Assembly: GCF_900129705.1 (NCBI RefSeq)
Contig: NZ_FQWO01000012.1
Coordinates: 62,001 to 126,000 of the forward strand
From: Flavobacterium granuli
GTDB lineage: Bacteria; Bacteroidota; Bacteroidia; Flavobacteriales; Flavobacteriaceae
DNA: 64,000 nt
Direction: 5' to 3'
The notes below the pieces were generated by a model, which saw nothing but the letters and a program-made list of their open reading frames with translations, was not told the DNA's origin and did no database searches. Numbering within the stretch: position 1 is the first letter of the stretch; each line of letters opens with the position of its first letter. The position numbers and the translations under genes are program-made. This document shows positions 21,022 to 30,063 of this stretch, piece by piece.

Positions 21022-21443
21022 CGTTAATCTATTAATTTTCAACAAGCTTATTCATTTTTTCATTTTTAACCCCCACAAGAACACAAGCTAAACAACAATT
21101 CCGAAAACCGACTAGCTAAAATCAAAAACACAAAACAACCACTAAACGGCAGTACTTAACTCATAAAGAACCCCCAAACCAATACCTAATCTTAAAAAAA
21201 AGTTAAAACAAAACAACAGCAAGACACAAAAAACAAATAATTCAAAGAAAATCACAATAGACAAAGCACATAATTTTAACATTAAAAAAACATTTAAACA
21301 GAAAATAATATCAAATTATAACATTACCCATTGCTATTGTTATAATGTTAAATTTTAAATGCACGCATAAAAAAACTTTTCAAACGTTAGGAATATTAAC
21401 AAATTATTAAGAGGTTTGCTAGACTAATTCAAAATAATTAAAA
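21022..21443. other. Divergent spacer rpsL / susC
   Basis: This 420-base region has no gene. From about 21050 to 21300 the plus strand is strongly A- and C-rich with few G or T. Nearer susC is a 9-bp inverted repeat (21315-21323 and 21338-21346). No exact TAnnTTTG box is found for susC. Confidence 0.6.
21315..21346 (+). promoter_or_regulatory. Inverted repeat upstream of susC
   Basis: ATTATAACA (21315-21323) and TGTTATAAT (21338-21346) are perfect inverted copies with a 14-base spacer, about 100 bases before the susC ATG. It could be an operator for a dimeric regulator, or a stem in a long leader. Confidence 0.4.
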
Positions 21444-24400
21444 ATGAAACTAAAGTTCAATGGAATCTTAGTACTACTTTTAGTACTAATGGCGCAACTA
21501 ACCTTTGCGCAAGAGAGAACCGTGACAGGTGTTGTTTCCGACAATGCAGGAATGCCTTTACCAGGCGTAAGTGTATTAGTTAAAGGAACGAAATCCGGAA
21601 CACAAACTGATTTTGACGGGAAGTACACCATCAAAGCGGCACCAAATCAAGTATTAATTTTCAGCTACATTGGAATGAAAACCCAAGAAGTAGCGGCCGC
21701 TTCAACAAACTTAAATGTAAAACTAAAAGACGCCTCAGTAGAACTCGAGGGTGTTGTAGTAACAGCATTAGGAATCAAAAGAGAGAAAAAATCCCTAGGC
21801 TATGCAACGCAAGAGGTTAAAGGTGATGCCGTTTCTGATGTGAAAAGCTCAAACTTTGTAAATTCACTTTCTGGTAAAGTTGCTGGTTTAGAAATTAAAA
21901 CCTCAGGGAATTTCGGCGGATCCACTAACGTTGTTATTAGAGGAAACAGCTCAATTGCAGGCAACAACCAAGCTCTATTTGTTGTTGATGGTGTTCCAAT
22001 TGACAATGGGAATTCAAACTCTGCAAGTCAAAAATCTGGTGGAGGTGGTTATGATTATGGTAATGCCGCTTCTGATATCAATCCTGACGACATTGCATCC
22101 ATTAACGTTCTAAAAGGAGCGGCCGCAACCGCTCTTTATGGATCTCGTGCCTCTAACGGTGTCGTAATGATTACTACGAAAAAAGGAAAAAGCAAAAAAG
22201 GCCTTGGGATCACCTTTAACTCAAGTTTAACGGTAGGAAATGCTGACAGTACAACTTTACCAAAATATCAAAACAAATACGGAGCAGGTTACGGCCCTTT
22301 TTATGGCCCTGATGAAGATTCTTACTTTAACGAAGCTGATATCAACGGAGATGGTATTGACGACTTGACGACTCCATTTACAGAAGATGCTTCCTACGGT
22401 GCTGCATTCGATCCAAATTTAATGATTTACCAATGGAACTCCCTATATCCAAAATTAACTGCAACTTATCAAAAAGCAACTCCATGGGTAGCTGGTAAAA
22501 ACAATCCAAATTCAGTATGGGGAACAAGCAGTACTGCAGTTAACTCTGTAGCTCTAGACGGAGGTAGTGACACGAATTCATTCAGATTAGGTTTTACTAA
22601 CTTACTATCAGAAGGGAACTTACCTAACAGTAACATCAAAAGAAATACAATTACTTTTTCAGGATCACAAAATTTAACTGATAAGCTAACCGCTTCTGCT
22701 AGTTTAAATTTTGTAAAAACAGATGGTAAAGGTAGAAATGGAACAGGATACTCTTCTGGAAACGTAATGCAACAATTTAGACAATGGAATCAAATGAACG
22801 TTGATTACGGTGCACAGAAAGACGCCTACTTTCTTACAGGAGACAACATTACTTGGAATCCTAATGGTCCAGACAACACAAAACCTATCTATTCCGACAA
22901 CCCATATTGGACATTCTATGAAAATTATGAAACCGATACAAGATCAAGATACTTTGGAAATGTTGCTTTAGACAACAAAATCAATGACTGGCTTAGTGTA
23001 ATGGCAAGATTCTCATTTGACACATATGCTTCTTTACAAGAAGAAAGAATAAATGTTGGAAGCGCCGATGTATCAAGCTACACAAGATTCAATAACAATG
23101 TTTCTGAATATAATTATGATTTAATACTAAACTTCAACAAAGATTTAACTGAAAAATTAAATTTAGAAGGAAATATTGGTTTCAACTTAAGAAACAATGT
23201 AACCAACAGCATCTTTGCTGGAACTAACGGAGGTTTAAATCTAAGAGGCCTTTATGCATTATCTAATAGTGTAAACCCTATCAATGCGCCTACAGAATAT
23301 GATGCAAATAGTATGGTTGATGGTGAATACATAAGAGCTAGTTTAGGATATGACAACTTTGCATACTTAGAAGGTTCATTTAGAACTGACCGTTCCTCCA
23401 CATTACCAAAAGATAATAATAGATTTGGGTATTTTTCAGTTTCTGGAAGTTTAATATTCTCTCAGTTTATCGATGCCCCTTGGTTATCATTTGGTAAAGC
23501 AAGAGCTAACTACGCTGAAGTAGGTAATGATACTAATCCTTACCGAGTTTTTAATACTTTTGGTATCGGCACTCCGTTTAATGGAAATGGTATAGCTTCA
23601 AACCCTGGGACTCAGTCAAACTTAAACCTTTTACCTGAGAGACAAAACAGTTATGAATTTGGTCTTGAAATGTCCTTTTTAAACCGACGCCTTGGTTTTG
23701 ACGTATCATACTACAACAATCAAAACATTAACCAAATTACAGCTATTCCATTATCTACTTCAACTGGATACAGCTCAGCTGTTCTAAATGCTGGAACAAT
23801 TGAAAACAAAGGGTTGGAAGTACAATTTAACACCACTCCATTTAAAACGAATGACTTCAAATGGGATCTAAATCTAAACTGGTCACAAAACAAAAGTATG
23901 GTTGTTGAACTGTTAAATGGAATTGAAAACTTACAATTAGCAGCATTACAAGGTGGTGTATCTATTAATGCAACACCAGGACAACCTTACGGGACTATCA
24001 GAGGTAGTGATTTTATTTACGCTGCAAATGGTCAACCAATTGTTAATCAAACTGGATCTAGAATTGGTACATATCAAAGAACTTCTGCAAGTAATATAGT
24101 GATTGGAGATATTAATCCAGATTGGAAAGCAGGTCTTAATAATAGTTTCACTTATAAAAACCTGAATTTAAGTTTCTTAATTGACATGCAAAAAGGTGGA
24201 GATGTTTTCTCTCTTGATACTTGGTATGGTTATGCAACAGGTATGTATGACTTCTCTGCAGCCGACAATGATTTAGGAAATCCAAGAAGAGACCCAATAG
24301 TAGGAACACTTGGAAACTATGGAGCTAATAGTGGTGGTGTTATTATGCCAGGTGTTGCCCCTGACGGAACACCAAATCAGGCTAGAGCCAATGCAAGTAT

Positions 24401-24698
24401 TTATACTACTGCTGAAGGTTACGCAAGAGCCCCTAATAAACTACACGTTTATGATGCTGGTTATATTAAACTACGTGAAGCAAGCTTAACTTACAATTTT
24501 AGTGCTAAAACATTATCCAAATTACCTTTCACTAGCGCTTCCTTTTCGATAATTGGAAGAAACTTATGGATTATTGACAAAAACACTCCATATGCAGATC
24601 CTGAAGCTGGTTTAAGTTCTGGAAATATTCAAGGTTACCAATCTGGTGCTTACCCTTCTATTAGAGAAATTGGAGCGAGTCTTAAATTACAGTTTTAA
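21444..24698 (+). CDS. SusC/RagA-family TonB-dependent receptor
   Basis: A 1084-residue outer-membrane transporter that imports bound ligands using TonB energy. Residues 1-22 are a signal peptide ending LTFAQ. A carboxypeptidase-regulatory-like domain follows (about 24-100, RTVTGVVSDNAGMPLPGVSV), then the plug (about 110-240, VVVTALGIKREKKSLGYATQ and LYGSRASNGVVMITTKKGK), then the beta-barrel ending in the aromatic GASLKLQF. A DINGDGIDD stretch (299-307) looks like a calcium-binding loop. The SusD partner begins 12 bases downstream. No hydrolase, sulfatase or sensor is linked, so the substrate (glycan, peptide or other) cannot be told. Confidence 0.95.
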   Translation: MKLKFNGILVLLLVLMAQLTFAQERTVTGVVSDNAGMPLPGVSVLVKGTKSGTQTDFDGKYTIKAAPNQVLIFSYIGMKTQEVAAASTNLNVKLKDASVELEGVVVTALGIKREKKSLGYATQEVKGDAVSDVKSSNFVNSLSGKVAGLEIKTSGNFGGSTNVVIRGNSSIAGNNQALFVVDGVPIDNGNSNSASQKSGGGGYDYGNAASDINPDDIASINVLKGAAATALYGSRASNGVVMITTKKGKSKKGLGITFNSSLTVGNADSTTLPKYQNKYGAGYGPFYGPDEDSYFNEADINGDGIDDLTTPFTEDASYGAAFDPNLMIYQWNSLYPKLTATYQKATPWVAGKNNPNSVWGTSSTAVNSVALDGGSDTNSFRLGFTNLLSEGNLPNSNIKRNTITFSGSQNLTDKLTASASLNFVKTDGKGRNGTGYSSGNVMQQFRQWNQMNVDYGAQKDAYFLTGDNITWNPNGPDNTKPIYSDNPYWTFYENYETDTRSRYFGNVALDNKINDWLSVMARFSFDTYASLQEERINVGSADVSSYTRFNNNVSEYNYDLILNFNKDLTEKLNLEGNIGFNLRNNVTNSIFAGTNGGLNLRGLYALSNSVNPINAPTEYDANSMVDGEYIRASLGYDNFAYLEGSFRTDRSSTLPKDNNRFGYFSVSGSLIFSQFIDAPWLSFGKARANYAEVGNDTNPYRVFNTFGIGTPFNGNGIASNPGTQSNLNLLPERQNSYEFGLEMSFLNRRLGFDVSYYNNQNINQITAIPLSTSTGYSSAVLNAGTIENKGLEVQFNTTPFKTNDFKWDLNLNWSQNKSMVVELLNGIENLQLAALQGGVSINATPGQPYGTIRGSDFIYAANGQPIVNQTGSRIGTYQRTSASNIVIGDINPDWKAGLNNSFTYKNLNLSFLIDMQKGGDVFSLDTWYGYATGMYDFSAADNDLGNPRRDPIVGTLGNYGANSGGVIMPGVAPDGTPNQARANASIYTTAEGYARAPNKLHVYDAGYIKLREASLTYNFSAKTLSKLPFTSASFSIIGRNLWIIDKNTPYADPEAGLSSGNIQGYQSGAYPSIREIGASLKLQF

Positions 24699-24710
24699 AA
24701 AATAAAAATT

Positions 24711-26156
24711 ATGAAAAAAATAATAATAACAGCTTTTTCTATTGTTTTATTAGTTTCGTGTCAAACTGACGAGCAATACGAAAATAAAAATAGAGACCCT
24801 AAGAATCCAACTCAGGTTGATGCATCGTTTTTATTCACTAGTGCAACCAAAAGTTTAGTTGATCAAATGACAAGTACCAATGTAAACACTAACATCTTTA
24901 GAATGTTAGGACAACACTGGACCGAAACAACGTATGTAGATGAAGCCAATTACGACTTTAATACACGTAACATCACCAATGCACATTGGTCGGAAATGTA
25001 CAGAGACGTAATTCTAGATTTAGCCACTGCGAAAGAGAACACGGAGGCAACGCCTATAAGCGCTAGTTTTACACAAGCAACTAAAGACTCAAGAAAAGCT
25101 CAAATCGAAATTTTAAGCGTTTATGCTTGGGCTAACTTAGTTGAGACCTTTGGAAATATACCATATTCTCAAGCTTTAGACCCAGGAAAATACGTTTTAC
25201 CTGTATATGATGATGCGGCTACGGTTTATGCTGATCTCTTTACACGTTTAAATGCTGCCATTCCAAATTTAACTGACGACGGTTTCGGTTCTGCAGATCC
25301 AATTTATGGCGGAAGTGCAAGTGCTTGGAAAAAATTTGGTAATTCATTAAAATTAAGAATGGGTATCCGTATCGCTGATGTCCCTTCAATGTCTACAACA
25401 GCACAATCTGCTATTACAACTGCTGTTAGTGGTGGTGTATTCACTTCAAATGCAGATAATGCATCAATGGCATATTCAAACGCATCTCCTAATACTAATC
25501 CAGTATGGGTAGATTTAGTACAATCAGGAAGATCTGATTTCGTTATAGCTAACACATTAGTAGATTTCATGAACGATCTTAGTGATCCGAGAAGACAAGT
25601 TTACTTTGATGAAAATTTAGGCGCAGGCATATACAAAGGAGGAACTTATGGCTCAGTGAGTAACTTTAATACTAATACTCATGTAAGCAGTATTGTTACA
25701 AACCCAACAAATCCAGCATCTTTAATGGATTATGCAGAAGTAAACTTTTATTTAGCAGATGCTGCAGAGCGTTCTATATCAGGAACTCCTGCATTAGCAG
25801 CTGGATTTTACAATAAAGGTATTACAGCTTCATTCGATCAATGGGGAGCTACTGGTATTGCAAGCTACTTAGCTAATCCTAAAGTAAACTATCTTACAGC
25901 TCCAGGGACATGGAAAGTGAAAATTGGTAATCAACTTTGGTTAGCCATGTATAACAGAGGATACGAAGCTTGGACTGCTTGGAGAACTTACGACATGCCA
26001 GGTTTTAACTTACCGTCCGTATCTGGACTTCCTGTTCCCACAAGATACACGTATCCTATTAGCGAACAAAACCTGAATAAAACTAACTATACTGCAGCTT
26101 CTACTGCTATAGGTGGCGATAAGCAGACAACTAAAGTTTTCTGGGATAAATTTTAA
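24711..26156 (+). CDS. SusD/RagB-like surface lipoprotein
   Basis: The 481-residue protein is the substrate-capping lipoprotein of the SusC receptor before it. The N-terminus MKKIIITAFSIVLLVSC is a lipoprotein signal with the lipidated Cys17. The NRDPKNPTQVDASFLFTSAT segment, the WTETTYVDEANYDF region and the YISEQNLNK-like end (YPISEQNLNKTNYTAA) match the shorter SusD-like subfamily rather than classic starch SusD. It is followed at once by a terminator, so the operon is just this pair. Confidence 0.92.
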   Translation: MKKIIITAFSIVLLVSCQTDEQYENKNRDPKNPTQVDASFLFTSATKSLVDQMTSTNVNTNIFRMLGQHWTETTYVDEANYDFNTRNITNAHWSEMYRDVILDLATAKENTEATPISASFTQATKDSRKAQIEILSVYAWANLVETFGNIPYSQALDPGKYVLPVYDDAATVYADLFTRLNAAIPNLTDDGFGSADPIYGGSASAWKKFGNSLKLRMGIRIADVPSMSTTAQSAITTAVSGGVFTSNADNASMAYSNASPNTNPVWVDLVQSGRSDFVIANTLVDFMNDLSDPRRQVYFDENLGAGIYKGGTYGSVSNFNTNTHVSSIVTNPTNPASLMDYAEVNFYLADAAERSISGTPALAAGFYNKGITASFDQWGATGIASYLANPKVNYLTAPGTWKVKIGNQLWLAMYNRGYEAWTAWRTYDMPGFNLPSVSGLPVPTRYTYPISEQNLNKTNYTAASTAIGGDKQTTKVFWDKF

Positions 26157-26180
26157 TTATCCGGATAACAATTATATTAA

Positions 26181-26212
26181 AACCATCCCATTTTTTGGGG
26201 TGGTTTTTTTTA
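26181..26212 (+). terminator. Terminator of susCD
   Basis: AACCATCCCA pairs with GGGGTGGTT around a T-rich loop and is followed by a run of eight Ts. It lies 24 bases after the susD stop and abuts the rlmB promoter. Confidence 0.85.
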
Positions 26213-26220
26213 TATATTTG
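26213..26220 (+). promoter_or_regulatory. rlmB promoter, leaderless layout
   Basis: TATATTTG (26213-26220) is an exact -7 box and lies only 4 nt before the ATG at 26225. Transcription should start at or within a base or two of the ATG. A TTTG at 26194-26197 lies at a short 15-nt spacing. Confidence 0.6.
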
Positions 26221-26224
26221 CACC

Positions 26225-26959
26225 ATGGAAAAAGAACATCAAATATTTGGGATTAGAGCAATAATTGAAGCCATTCAAGCGGGCGCAACAGTAGACAAAG
26301 TCTATATTCAGAAGGAAGCGAGCAGCGAACTGATGAAGGACTTAATGAAAGTGATGAAGCGTGGTAATATCAACTTCTCCTATGTTCCTGTTGAAAAACT
26401 GAATCGACTTACCCCTAACAACCACCAAGGAGCTGTAGCAACTATCTCTCCTATTTCTTTTTTCGACTTAGAAACTTTAATAAATACAGTTGTCGAAAAC
26501 GGGAAAAAACCTTTGTTTTTGATATTGGATCAAATTTCCGATGCGCGTAATTTTGGTGCTATCATCCGAACTGCTGAATGCACTGGTGTGAATGGAATCA
26601 TCGTTCAAAAAGCAGGATCGGCACCGGTAAACGGTGATACCGTGAAAACTTCTGCCGGAGCCGTATTTAATATTCCTATTTGTAAAGTAGAACACATCAA
26701 AGATGCTATTTTTCTTTTGCAGGCAAGCGGAATTAAAACAGTCGCCGCAACCGAGAAAACAGATCAAAATATATATGATATCTCACTAAACGAACCTGTA
26801 GCCATTATCATGGGGTCAGAAGATCGTGGTGTAAATCCTTCTGTTCTAAAAATTGTAGATGAAAAAGCAAAACTCCCTATGTTCGGAACAATTGGCTCCT
26901 TGAACGTTTCAGTAGCTTGTGGCGCATTTCTATACGAAGCCGTAAGACAAAGAAGTTAA
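26225..26959 (+). CDS. rlmB: 23S rRNA (guanosine-2'-O-)-methyltransferase RlmB family
   Basis: A SPOUT-class RNA 2'-O-methyltransferase of the TrmH/RlmB family, which methylates G2251 of 23S rRNA in E. coli. I took the ATG at 26225 (244 residues, MEKEHQIFGIRAIIEAIQAG) because a promoter box overlaps the longer frame beginning at 26195. The N-terminal substrate-binding domain (about 1-75) precedes the SPOUT domain with SDARNFGAIIRTAECTGV, IMGSEDRGV and GSLNVSVACG, the SAM-binding trefoil-knot motifs. It stands alone, convergent with the rhomboid gene. Confidence 0.92.
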   Translation: MEKEHQIFGIRAIIEAIQAGATVDKVYIQKEASSELMKDLMKVMKRGNINFSYVPVEKLNRLTPNNHQGAVATISPISFFDLETLINTVVENGKKPLFLILDQISDARNFGAIIRTAECTGVNGIIVQKAGSAPVNGDTVKTSAGAVFNIPICKVEHIKDAIFLLQASGIKTVAATEKTDQNIYDISLNEPVAIIMGSEDRGVNPSVLKIVDEKAKLPMFGTIGSLNVSVACGAFLYEAVRQRS

Positions 26960-26980
26960 ATCCCAATCATACAAAACATT

Positions 26981-27018
26981 AAAAAATGAATCAAGGCTCC
27001 GGTTTTGATTCATTTTTT
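26981..27018. terminator. Bidirectional terminator overlapping rhomboid end
   Basis: AAAAAATGAATCAA (26981-26994) pairs perfectly with TTGATTCATTTTTT (27005-27018), 14 bp with a 10-base loop and a T run each way. It lies 21 bases after rlmB and its right half encodes the last residues of the rhomboid protein. Confidence 0.85.
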
Positions 27019-27761
27019 TTATTTTCAATAATTTGATAATGCACCGGCAGACTTGCCGAAAAATAAGAATCTTGCTGTTCTGTTTCCTCCTCTTTTGGAA
27101 GATTTACAAAATTCCCGTTTTCATCAAAGCGTTGCATGAACTTATCCTCTTTCGGATTATAATCTGGTTTCTCCCAATCGTATTTTGGTATTTTTTTAAA
27201 CTCCGGTGTCTGATAAGCAACAGACAATATAAAGCCTGTCATCAAACCCGCTAAGTGTCCTTCCCAAGAAATAGCTTCATCTACTTTAGGGAACGCATAC
27301 CACACCATCCCGCCATACACAACAATTATCGCCAAAGACAATGCAACCAATCGATAATACTTTGTCAAAATTCCTTTAAAAAAAATAAAACTGACTAGAA
27401 CATATACCAAACCACTTGCCCCGATGTGATAACTTGGCCGACCAATTACCCAAGTAAAGATTCCTGTAAATAAAATTCCATATCCGATCACCATCAAAGA
27501 CTGTTTTCGATAAAAAAACTGCAAAGCCGCTAACAAGACTAACAAAGGCACTGAATTACTATAAAGATGTTTCAAATCTGAATGAATAAATGGAGCAAAA
27601 ACAATTCCTTGTAAACCCGATACAGTTCTTGGAAAAATTCCGTTTTCTACAAAATCAAAATCAAATCGAATTTCGAGCCAATAGACAAACCATAAGAACA
27701 GCACAAAAAAAAGAGGCATTCCCACAACTGCCGTCGTGAATTTAAAATGTTTATCGCTCAT
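26991..27761 (-). CDS. Rhomboid-family intramembrane serine protease
   Basis: The 256-residue membrane protein has about six or seven hydrophobic segments and the rhomboid catalytic dyad: Ser in HIGASGLVYV and His in EGHLAGLMTG. Rhomboids cleave substrate transmembrane helices; the target is unknown. The C-terminal ~65 residues after the last helix are hydrophilic and rich in Lys, Glu and Asp, probably a cytosolic tail. It is transcribed alone toward rlmB. Confidence 0.9.
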   Translation of the reverse strand: MSDKHFKFTTAVVGMPLFFVLFLWFVYWLEIRFDFDFVENGIFPRTVSGLQGIVFAPFIHSDLKHLYSNSVPLLVLLAALQFFYRKQSLMVIGYGILFTGIFTWVIGRPSYHIGASGLVYVLVSFIFFKGILTKYYRLVALSLAIIVVYGGMVWYAFPKVDEAISWEGHLAGLMTGFILSVAYQTPEFKKIPKYDWEKPDYNPKEDKFMQRFDENGNFVNLPKEEETEQQDSYFSASLPVHYQIIENKKNESKPEP

Positions 27762-27880
27762 ATTTAGGTTTTCATTTACTTGTACTAATTTAACTCAAAA
27801 ATTCAACCAAAAATAATTTAGTGCTATTTTGTCATACAAGATAATTTGTTGATTAGTCCATTCAACCGCTAGATTATACC

Positions 27881-27888
27881 TAAATTTG
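27881..27888 (+). promoter_or_regulatory. rarA promoter, -7 element
   Basis: TAAATTTG is an exact -7 box 53 nt before the rarA ATG. No TTTG at the correct distance upstream is seen. Confidence 0.4.
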
Positions 27889-27941
27889 TAATCGGAAATT
27901 CTTCGAATTCACGAATAATCAAATTTGCGATTAAATAAAAA

Positions 27942-29219
27942 ATGGAAGCACCTTTAGCAGAACGCATACGTCCACAAAAACTGGAAGATTACATCAGCCA
28001 ATCCCATTTGGTAGGACCAAGCGGTTCCTTAACCCAACAAATTACAAAAGGCATCATTCCTTCCTTAATTTTATGGGGCCCTCCTGGAACTGGAAAAACA
28101 ACCTTGGCACAAATCATTGCTCAAGAATCAAAGCGTCCTTTTTATATTTTGAGTGCTATAAATTCAGGTGTGAAAGACATTCGTGATGTAATTGAAAAGG
28201 CAAAGCAAAGTGGCGGATTATTTACATCCAAAAATCCTATTCTTTTTATAGATGAGATTCATCGTTTTAGTAAATCACAACAAGATTCGCTTTTGGCCGC
28301 TGTAGAGAAAGGATGGATTACCTTGATAGGAGCCACAACAGAAAACCCAAGTTTTGAAGTAATACCCGCTCTTTTGTCTCGTTGTCAAGTCTATATTCTA
28401 AATGCGTTCACGAAAGAAAATTTAGAATCTTTATTACAGCGGGCCATGAAAACGGATGTGATTTTGGCAACTAAAAATATTGAATTAAGAGAATCAGAGG
28501 CTCTGTTGCGCCTTTCGGGTGGCGATGGACGCAAACTATTAAATATTTTTGAACTTGTCGTAAATGCATCCGCTGAAAACGAAATTATTATCACTAATGA
28601 CCGCGTTTTTGAACTGGTTCAACAAAATACCGTTTTGTATGACAAAAGCGGCGAACAACATTATGATACTGTATCGGCTTTTATAAAATCGATTCGAGGA
28701 AGCGATCCAAATGGAGCTGTCTATTGGTTAGCCAGAATGATTGAAGGTGGTGAAGACGTGAAATTTATTGCGCGCCGTATGCTGATCCTTTCTAGTGAAG
28801 ACATTGGAAATGCAAATCCTACCGCTTTTATTATGGCCAATAATACTTTTCAGGCAGTTGCTACCATTGGTTATCCTGAAAGCCGAATTATACTGAGTCA
28901 ATGCGCTATTTATCTAGCGACCTCGCCAAAGAGTAATGCTTCCTATCTTGCAATAGGAACCGCGCAACAATTAGTAAAACAAACCGGAGATTTATCCGTA
29001 CCCATTCATTTGCGCAATGCGCCAACAAAGTTGATGAAAGAACTGGGCTATGGCGAAGAATACAAATACTCTCATGATTTTGCCAATAATTTCGCAGATC
29101 AGGAATTCCTACCCGAAGAATTGAGCAACCAAGCCATCTATGTTCCTGGAAATAATTCGAGAGAAAACACAACCCGCGAATTCCTTAGAAACAGATGGAA
29201 AAACAAATACGGTTATTAA
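27942..29219 (+). CDS. rarA: Replication-associated recombination protein A
   Basis: RarA (MgsA) is a AAA+ clamp-loader-like ATPase acting at stalled replication forks. The 425 residues have Walker [11 protein letters not shown] (about 46-55), Walker [16 protein letters not shown] (about 103-117), the sensor TTENPSFEV and the C-terminal tetramerisation part with [20 protein letters not shown]. Length is normal. It ends at its own terminator, facing the minus-strand cluster. Confidence 0.95.
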   Translation: MEAPLAERIRPQKLEDYISQSHLVGPSGSLTQQITKGIIPSLILWGPPGTGKTTLAQIIAQESKRPFYILSAINSGVKDIRDVIEKAKQSGGLFTSKNPILFIDEIHRFSKSQQDSLLAAVEKGWITLIGATTENPSFEVIPALLSRCQVYILNAFTKENLESLLQRAMKTDVILATKNIELRESEALLRLSGGDGRKLLNIFELVVNASAENEIIITNDRVFELVQQNTVLYDKSGEQHYDTVSAFIKSIRGSDPNGAVYWLARMIEGGEDVKFIARRMLILSSEDIGNANPTAFIMANNTFQAVATIGYPESRIILSQCAIYLATSPKSNASYLAIGTAQQLVKQTGDLSVPIHLRNAPTKLMKELGYGEEYKYSHDFANNFADQEFLPEELSNQAIYVPGNNSRENTTREFLRNRWKNKYGY

Positions 29220-29220
29220 A

Positions 29221-29260
29221 AAAAACGGTATTCAGCTTTTGATTTCTGAATACCGTTTTT
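29221..29260. terminator. Bidirectional hairpin terminator
   Basis: AAAAACGGTATTCAG (29221-29235) pairs perfectly with CTGAATACCGTTTTT (29246-29260), 15 bp with a 10-base loop. It lies between the convergent rarA and the exported unknown gene. Confidence 0.9.
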
Positions 29261-29265
29261 TAATA

Positions 29266-30003
29266 CTAAAACTTAACATCTACTTTTTCAGAGATTAGTT
29301 TTTCATTTTGATAATACTCAAAATACCAACGACCATCTTTTAAAATCAAAACGCCTTGATTACTCTCTTTTATAGCGATAAAACAGCCCGAATAAGAAGT
29401 TTTTAAAACTTTCATAACCACTTTAGGTGTACTGTCGACTAATTGAAAACCATTATTCATCGGTTGAGCATAAAGAAGATTTGCACTACTGTCAAGTTGT
29501 GAATCCACAACAGCATTCGATGCCGCAGCAGGGACCATAATAGACGGAGCTACCTCTTGACTGACTTTATTTATTGTCTGCCCACTATACTTATATTGCA
29601 AAGCATAAACCGACTTGAAAGCCTCATTCAAAGATTCTGTATAAGCCACCTGATAATCCTTGTCTTTGCTTTTCCCTATTTCTGATTGAAAAACGATCTT
29701 TCCGTAGCAATCTTTCAGTGTAATAAAAAGCTTTGTGACTAAGAAACCATTCTCTTTTACGACATCAAAATACAGCAAACTGCATCTTTCATTGTATCCA
29801 CTTGGCATTGTTTCATTCGCATAAAAAGCCTCAAAACCTGCTTTACTCAAATTAAATTTTGACAAAGTCGCCAGACGGTATTGATTGTCGCTTTTCATAA
29901 AGTCAAACTTCAATGGCAGCACAACTGCCTTGTAATCATTTACCGATTGTGAAAAACCATAACTGGCAACAAATAATAGTAAAAATAAAAATCTTGTTTT
30001 CAT
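29266..30003 (-). CDS. Exported protein of unknown function
   Basis: I do not recognise this 245-residue protein. It starts with a clear signal peptide (MKTRFLFLLLFVASYGFSQ, cleavage after about residue 18). The first ~140 residues are a mixed alpha/beta stretch with two cysteines, followed by a Ser/Ala/Val-rich linker (about 150-175), and a compact C-terminal piece (SGCFIAIKESNQGVLILKDG, WYFEYYQNEKLI) that looks like a small beta fold. It is last in a minus-strand run after the YjjG-type phosphatase (60-base gap). Probably periplasmic or outer-membrane associated. Confidence 0.75.
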   Translation of the reverse strand: MKTRFLFLLLFVASYGFSQSVNDYKAVVLPLKFDFMKSDNQYRLATLSKFNLSKAGFEAFYANETMPSGYNERCSLLYFDVVKENGFLVTKLFITLKDCYGKIVFQSEIGKSKDKDYQVAYTESLNEAFKSVYALQYKYSGQTINKVSQEVAPSIMVPAAASNAVVDSQLDSSANLLYAQPMNNGFQLVDSTPKVVMKVLKTSYSGCFIAIKESNQGVLILKDGRWYFEYYQNEKLISEKVDVKF

Positions 30004-30063
30004 AAGTAATAATGTATTGATTATTGTTTGGGACCTGCTAATTAGACTACAGAATCCCGTTCA

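Noticed and set aside
26195..26224. Longer start for rlmB
   Set aside because: It would begin inside the terminator of the susCD operon and upstream of the -7 box.
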